Assembly (NCBI RefSeq): GCF_902806695.1
Contig: NZ_CADCXN010000063.1
Location: 1-39,915, forward strand
Length of the DNA stretch: 39,915 bases
Direction of reading: 5' to 3'
Source of the DNA: Candidatus Methylobacter favarea
Lineage (GTDB): Bacteria; Pseudomonadota; Gammaproteobacteria; Methylococcales; Methylomonadaceae
Shown piece by piece: positions 37,409-39,915 of the stretch (position 1 is the stretch's first letter; every line of letters begins with the position of its first letter). The notes beneath the pieces are model-generated. The model did no database searches. It was not told where the DNA came from and saw only the letters and a list, made by a program, of their open reading frames with translations. The position numbers and the translations under genes were made by a program.

Positions 37409-37651
37409 AACCAGCAACATAAAGGCTTACTGGATAATTGTGTCCGGAAATTGATCAGTTCTTAGGCATCGGCAACACTTGCGGTAGCTATGTGCACTTT
37501 TTTCATCTTTGACGCTTCAATGAGCAAATACTAAGTCATGGCGGTATTTTCCAGCTAAATCACCCAGGGGCTGACACATTTGGGAATCAATTGTGAACAG
37601 CTATAACCAGTAACAGCAAGGCTTGTAGGGTGATTGTGTCGGAAAGTGATC
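37409..37651. repeat. Imperfect 48-bp direct repeat in a non-coding stretch
   Basis: Copy 1 (37409-37456) and copy 2 (37605-37651) agree at about 38 positions with one gap. Both run from AACCAG through AAGGCTT and ATTGTGTC to TGATC. The copies start 196 bp apart. They lie between integrase and alpA, where 37222-38085 has no gene I can support. Confidence 0.6.
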
Positions 37652-37709
37652 GTCTATTGTTTTGTTTTTTGAAACAGTGAAAGTCGTAATCTGAAACAAT
37701 TGAGACGAA

Positions 37710-37749
37710 AAAAGTTTAGATACTTAAACTTTTGTTCAAATACATGAAC
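37710..37749. repeat. Two adjacent inverted repeats of similar geometry
   Basis: AAAAGTTTA (37710-37718) and TAAACTTTT (37725-37733) are perfect reverse complements with a 6-nt gap. Directly after, GTTCA (37734-37738) and TGAAC (37745-37749) repeat the layout with a 6-nt gap. The two units also resemble each other in sequence (GATACTTAAACTTTT and AATACATGAACTTTT), giving an iteron-like look. They may bind a regulator or replication protein. Confidence 0.5.
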
Positions 37750-37788
37750 TTTTAAACATAGCAAGGCACAACATGTAGTGTTGGGCTA

Positions 37789-37891
37789 TTGAAGAAAGTA
37801 CTAGATGTAGTTATAATTAGTGTAGTGGGTCGATTTTTAGGCGCACGAAAACACATGGTTAGTCGATCTTGGCAGACTACTAACCATTTTT
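37789..37891 (+). ncRNA. Candidate small RNA with own promoter and terminator
   Basis: A promoter-like pair, TTGAAG (37789-37794) and TATAAT (37812-37817), is spaced exactly 17 bp. About 37 bp past the -10 starts a perfect 9-bp stem, ATGGTTAGT (37855-37863) with ACTAACCAT (37879-37887), followed by five T. The transcript would be about 67 nt, from about 37825 to 37891. It encodes no obvious peptide. The call rests on signals alone. Confidence 0.4.
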
Positions 37892-38044
37892 AATATTTAA
37901 ACTCATGTCAATATTGCAAATTCTCGTTATTAACTGACATCCTTTTTTAAGGCTGTTCCATTAACAACGGTTTAATTATATGAACTTAATTCATAAGCGT
38001 CAACGTATTTATAGACGCAATTGGGCAGTAGTAACGTATACCTC

Positions 38045-38056
38045 ATCAATATTGAT
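38045..38056. promoter_or_regulatory. Perfect 12-bp palindrome upstream of alpA
   Basis: ATCAATATTGAT is its own reverse complement and ends 29 bp before the alpA ATG. The position suits an operator, but a 12-bp AT-rich palindrome can also arise by chance. Confidence 0.35.
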
Positions 38057-38085
38057 ATGCCTTAACCCAACTAAAGGCTTATTAA

Positions 38086-38319
38086 ATGTCTATAAATCCA
38101 GTATTAATCACAAAGAAACGCTTCATAAAAATGCGTGAAGTCACAGCCAGAACAGGTCTAAGCCGGTCTAGTATTTACCTTAAAGTCAAAGAGGGCACAT
38201 TCCCCAAGCAATTAAAACTCGGTGAAAGGTCTAGGTCTATGGCCTGGCTTGAGAGTGATATTGACAGCTGGATGGATTCGATTATTGCAGCGAGAGAGTT
38301 TTTAAAGATCGTTTCATAA
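38086..38319 (+). CDS. AlpA-family transcriptional regulator
   Basis: A 77-residue excisionase-like, winged-helix DNA-binding protein of the AlpA family, found on P4-like satellites and islands where it can switch on the integrase or excision. The family core is present: FIKMREVTARTGLSRSSIYLKVKEGTFPKQLKLGERSRSMAWLESDIDSWM (about residues 13-63), with SRSSIY as the recognition-helix region and the tryptophans of the wing. An AAAGG site lies about 10 nt before the ATG. Start at residue 16 is possible but would cut the first helix. It opens the plus-strand block of island genes. Confidence 0.9.
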   Translation: MSINPVLITKKRFIKMREVTARTGLSRSSIYLKVKEGTFPKQLKLGERSRSMAWLESDIDSWMDSIIAAREFLKIVS

Positions 38320-38331
38320 ACGGCAGACATA

Positions 38332-38369
38332 AGAAAACCCGATACTAACTAACCAGTGCCGGGTTTTCT
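38332..38369 (+). terminator. Hairpin terminator after alpA
   Basis: AGAAAACCCG (38332-38341) and CGGGTTTTCT (38360-38369) are perfect 10-bp reverse complements. The stem carries a T run on each strand's 3' side, so it may work in both directions. It separates alpA from the toprim gene. Confidence 0.7.
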
Positions 38370-38459
38370 CTGCAATCCATGACAACCATGAAAAATATAA
38401 CGATTCTTATTTTTGATTATACGTTGGTTGTCTGGATCGTCAATCTTTTTGCCCAAATA

Positions 38460-39350
38460 ATGGATTTCCCCATGACAAATTTAGCCCCATCTCTTTATGG
38501 CGATGCTCTTAACGAGTTTCGCGACACTCTTAATGATACGTTAGGCGCATGTCTTAGCTGTATCGAACATGACGGTAAGATTCACCGTTTTATGATCGAT
38601 GGCAAGCTAACAGGTGCTTACCGTGTACATCTTGACGGACACCCGGCAGGATACTTTCAATGCTTTCGACAAGACATAAAACAGAACTGGAAGTATTCAG
38701 GATCAAGACAAACCTATTCTGAAGCTGATAAGCAAGTATTCAAACTGCGTTTAGTTGAGCAGGAAAAGCAACGCCAAAAAGAAATAGCCTTGCTTCAATC
38801 TCAGGCAGCTACCCGATCACAAACTATCTGGGGTAAGTCTTTACCGACCCCAGACAATTACCCCTATCTGGTAAGAAAGAATATCCAACCACACAACTCA
38901 AGGCTTTATAAAGAAGCCCTGGCTATACCCATATTTGATAAAGACAAAACCCTGGTAAACCTTCAATTTATTAATGAAGATGGCATTAAGCGATTTCTGA
39001 AGGGTGGCAAGTTACATGGCTGTTTCTCTGTCATTGGTCAAACCAGTGATGAACCTATGGACATTACTGAGGGCTGGGCTACTGGCGTAAGTGTCTACGA
39101 ACGTCATGGTCACCAAACGTTTATTGCGTTCTCTGCAAACAGCCTTGAGCCGGTAGCGCGAGCGCTTAGAGACCTGTTTCCAATGAGGCGGCTATATATC
39201 TATGGTGACAATGATATAAATGGCGTAGGCCAAGAAGCAGCACATAAGGCGGCTATATCGTCAAAAGGTGTTGCTGTAATACCGGATATTCCCGGTACAG
39301 ATTGGAACGATATTTATTCAATTAACAGCAACAAGGAAGTATCACAATGA
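38460..39350 (+). CDS. Toprim-domain protein of an integrative element
   Basis: A primase-associated toprim protein of about 297 residues, counting from ATG 38460 (MDFPMTNLAPSLYGDALNEF). An open frame extends up to 38379, but that part reads as chance hydrophobic sequence. The N-terminal region (HDGKIHRFMIDGKLTGAYRVHLDGHPAGYFQCF) is the usual lead of phage and island toprim proteins. A helical linker rich in Q, K and E follows. The toprim core has the catalytic glutamate in MDITEGWATGVSVYE and the metal-binding DxD in RRLYIYGDNDINGVGQEAA. It probably acts in element replication with the next gene, whose ATG overlaps its stop (ATGA). Confidence 0.85.
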   Translation: MDFPMTNLAPSLYGDALNEFRDTLNDTLGACLSCIEHDGKIHRFMIDGKLTGAYRVHLDGHPAGYFQCFRQDIKQNWKYSGSRQTYSEADKQVFKLRLVEQEKQRQKEIALLQSQAATRSQTIWGKSLPTPDNYPYLVRKNIQPHNSRLYKEALAIPIFDKDKTLVNLQFINEDGIKRFLKGGKLHGCFSVIGQTSDEPMDITEGWATGVSVYERHGHQTFIAFSANSLEPVARALRDLFPMRRLYIYGDNDINGVGQEAAHKAAISSKGVAVIPDIPGTDWNDIYSINSNKEVSQ

Positions 39351-39811
39351 GTTTACTAGAGAAAATGAGAATAAAGGGTTTTACGGTTGCCTTGTCTGAT
39401 GACGATTTTAATGTAACCCCTTACGAGCAATTGGATAAACCGCAGTTAGAGTTCCTTAAATCACACAGAACTGAAATCATGAGGGAGCTAAGACAAGAGC
39501 AGTCAGCCAACGACGATTACCACTATTGTGATTTTGAATGGGAGAGTCCAAACGATATTGAAAGCCAATTACCCGCTGTTCAATCATTACAGGCTGAAAT
39601 GATACCCGAACCCTTCCGGGCTTGGCTGGCAGATGTTAGCCACCGGATGCAAACACCGGGAGACTTTGCAGCCGTATCAAGCATAGTTATTGTGGGTTCT
39701 TTAATTGGCGCGGGATGTTCTATCAAGCCTAAACGCTTGGATGATTGGGAAGTTATACCGAATGTATGGGGGGCTTGTATTGGAAGGCCTAGTACAACAA
39801 ACCGCAAATAA
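39347..39811 (+). pseudogene. Truncated DUF3987 helicase/primase-like protein
   Basis: Only the first 154 codons remain. Residues 1-50 (LLEKMRIKGFTVALSDDDF, YEQLDKPQLEFLKSHRTEIM) look like a TubC-type N-terminal docking domain. From about residue 85 the DUF3987 start appears: IPEPFRAWLADVSHRMQTPG, FAAVSSIVIVGSLIGAGCSI and VWGACIGRPSTTNRK, then stop. In relatives the last part continues as a P-loop (GRPS/GxxK[ST]) and several hundred more residues; here it breaks after GRPST. The start overlaps the toprim stop by 4 bp. A later insertion near 39795 is the simplest cause. Confidence 0.75.
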
Positions 39812-39900
39812 CCCGTAATAAAAATCTTGTTTCACTCGATCAAGCCAAATGGTTATAGTAAACGTTATTGACAACCCGAGATAATGTCATCAGGGAACCG

Positions 39901-39915
39901 ATGAAAAGACGAAAA
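39901..39915 (+). CDS. Possible start of a gene cut by the window edge
   Basis: ATGAAAAGACGAAAA (MKRRK) is preceded by AGGGA, a fair ribosome site, at 39892-39896. MKRRK is a usual opening of IS3-type OrfA transposases, which would fit an insertion into the DUF3987 gene. Only five codons are visible, so this is weak. Confidence 0.25.

Noticed and set aside
36000-39915. CRISPR array or toxin-antitoxin pair in the integrated element
   Set aside because: No regularly spaced identical repeats and no two-gene small ORF pair are visible in the part of the element inside the window.

Overview
The window looks like chromosomal DNA of a gammaproteobacterium. The block holA-lptE-leuS with a divergent YbeL-type zinc-ribbon gene is typical of that class, and a YqiB-type (DUF1249) gene and a PA3496-type small acidic protein point the same way. 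A PEP-CTERM-tagged exported protein fits the methanotrophic order Methylococcales, but no methane-oxidation gene is present, so the order is an inference.

Layout. (1) 1-15.3 kb is mostly housekeeping and envelope genes. The minus-strand unit leuS > lptE > holA comes first, then plus-strand ybeL-like, an orphan ParA ATPase and lnt. Next is a minus-strand tripartite RND efflux operon (outer-membrane channel > periplasmic adaptor > permease). A sulfide:quinone oxidoreductase paired with a small DUF2892 membrane protein closes the block. (2) 15.6-21.3 kb holds trpS with an overlapping unknown membrane protein, a PilZ protein, a QueD-type protein with a DUF1249 protein, and manC > galU for nucleotide-sugar (exopolysaccharide/LPS) precursors. 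(3) 21.4-22.4 kb is a small graveyard: a frameshifted unknown gene and a collapsed IS3-family transposase. (4) 22.5-31.2 kb has a PA3496-like protein, a cold-shock protein with a long leader, a 35-codon ORF in front of an ABC1/UbiB-family kinase, a ZIP metal transporter, and gcvT-gcvP without gcvH.

(5) 31.2-34.6 kb is the most unusual region. Almost nothing here is an intact ORF, but reading through stops and frameshifts on the minus strand reveals three relics. The first is an N-terminal part of a Tn3-family transposase. The second is the C-terminal half of a reverse transcriptase with the diversity-generating-retroelement (DGR) signature IGxxxSQ and a YCDD active site, followed by a MutS-I-like tail. 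Directly upstream of it is a secreted DUF1566/PEP-CTERM protein with an in-frame TAA at codon 52. Its C-terminal region looks like a DGR variable region. I read this as a decayed DGR cassette whose template repeat has been lost from this window.

(6) After queA, a tRNA-Leu(CAA) gene carries an integrated element. It holds a P4-type integrase, about 860 bp of non-coding DNA with repeats and a possible small RNA, an AlpA regulator, a toprim protein and the start of a DUF3987 protein. The DUF3987 gene is cut short near 39795, probably by another insertion whose first codons begin at 39901. The far end of the element lies outside the window.
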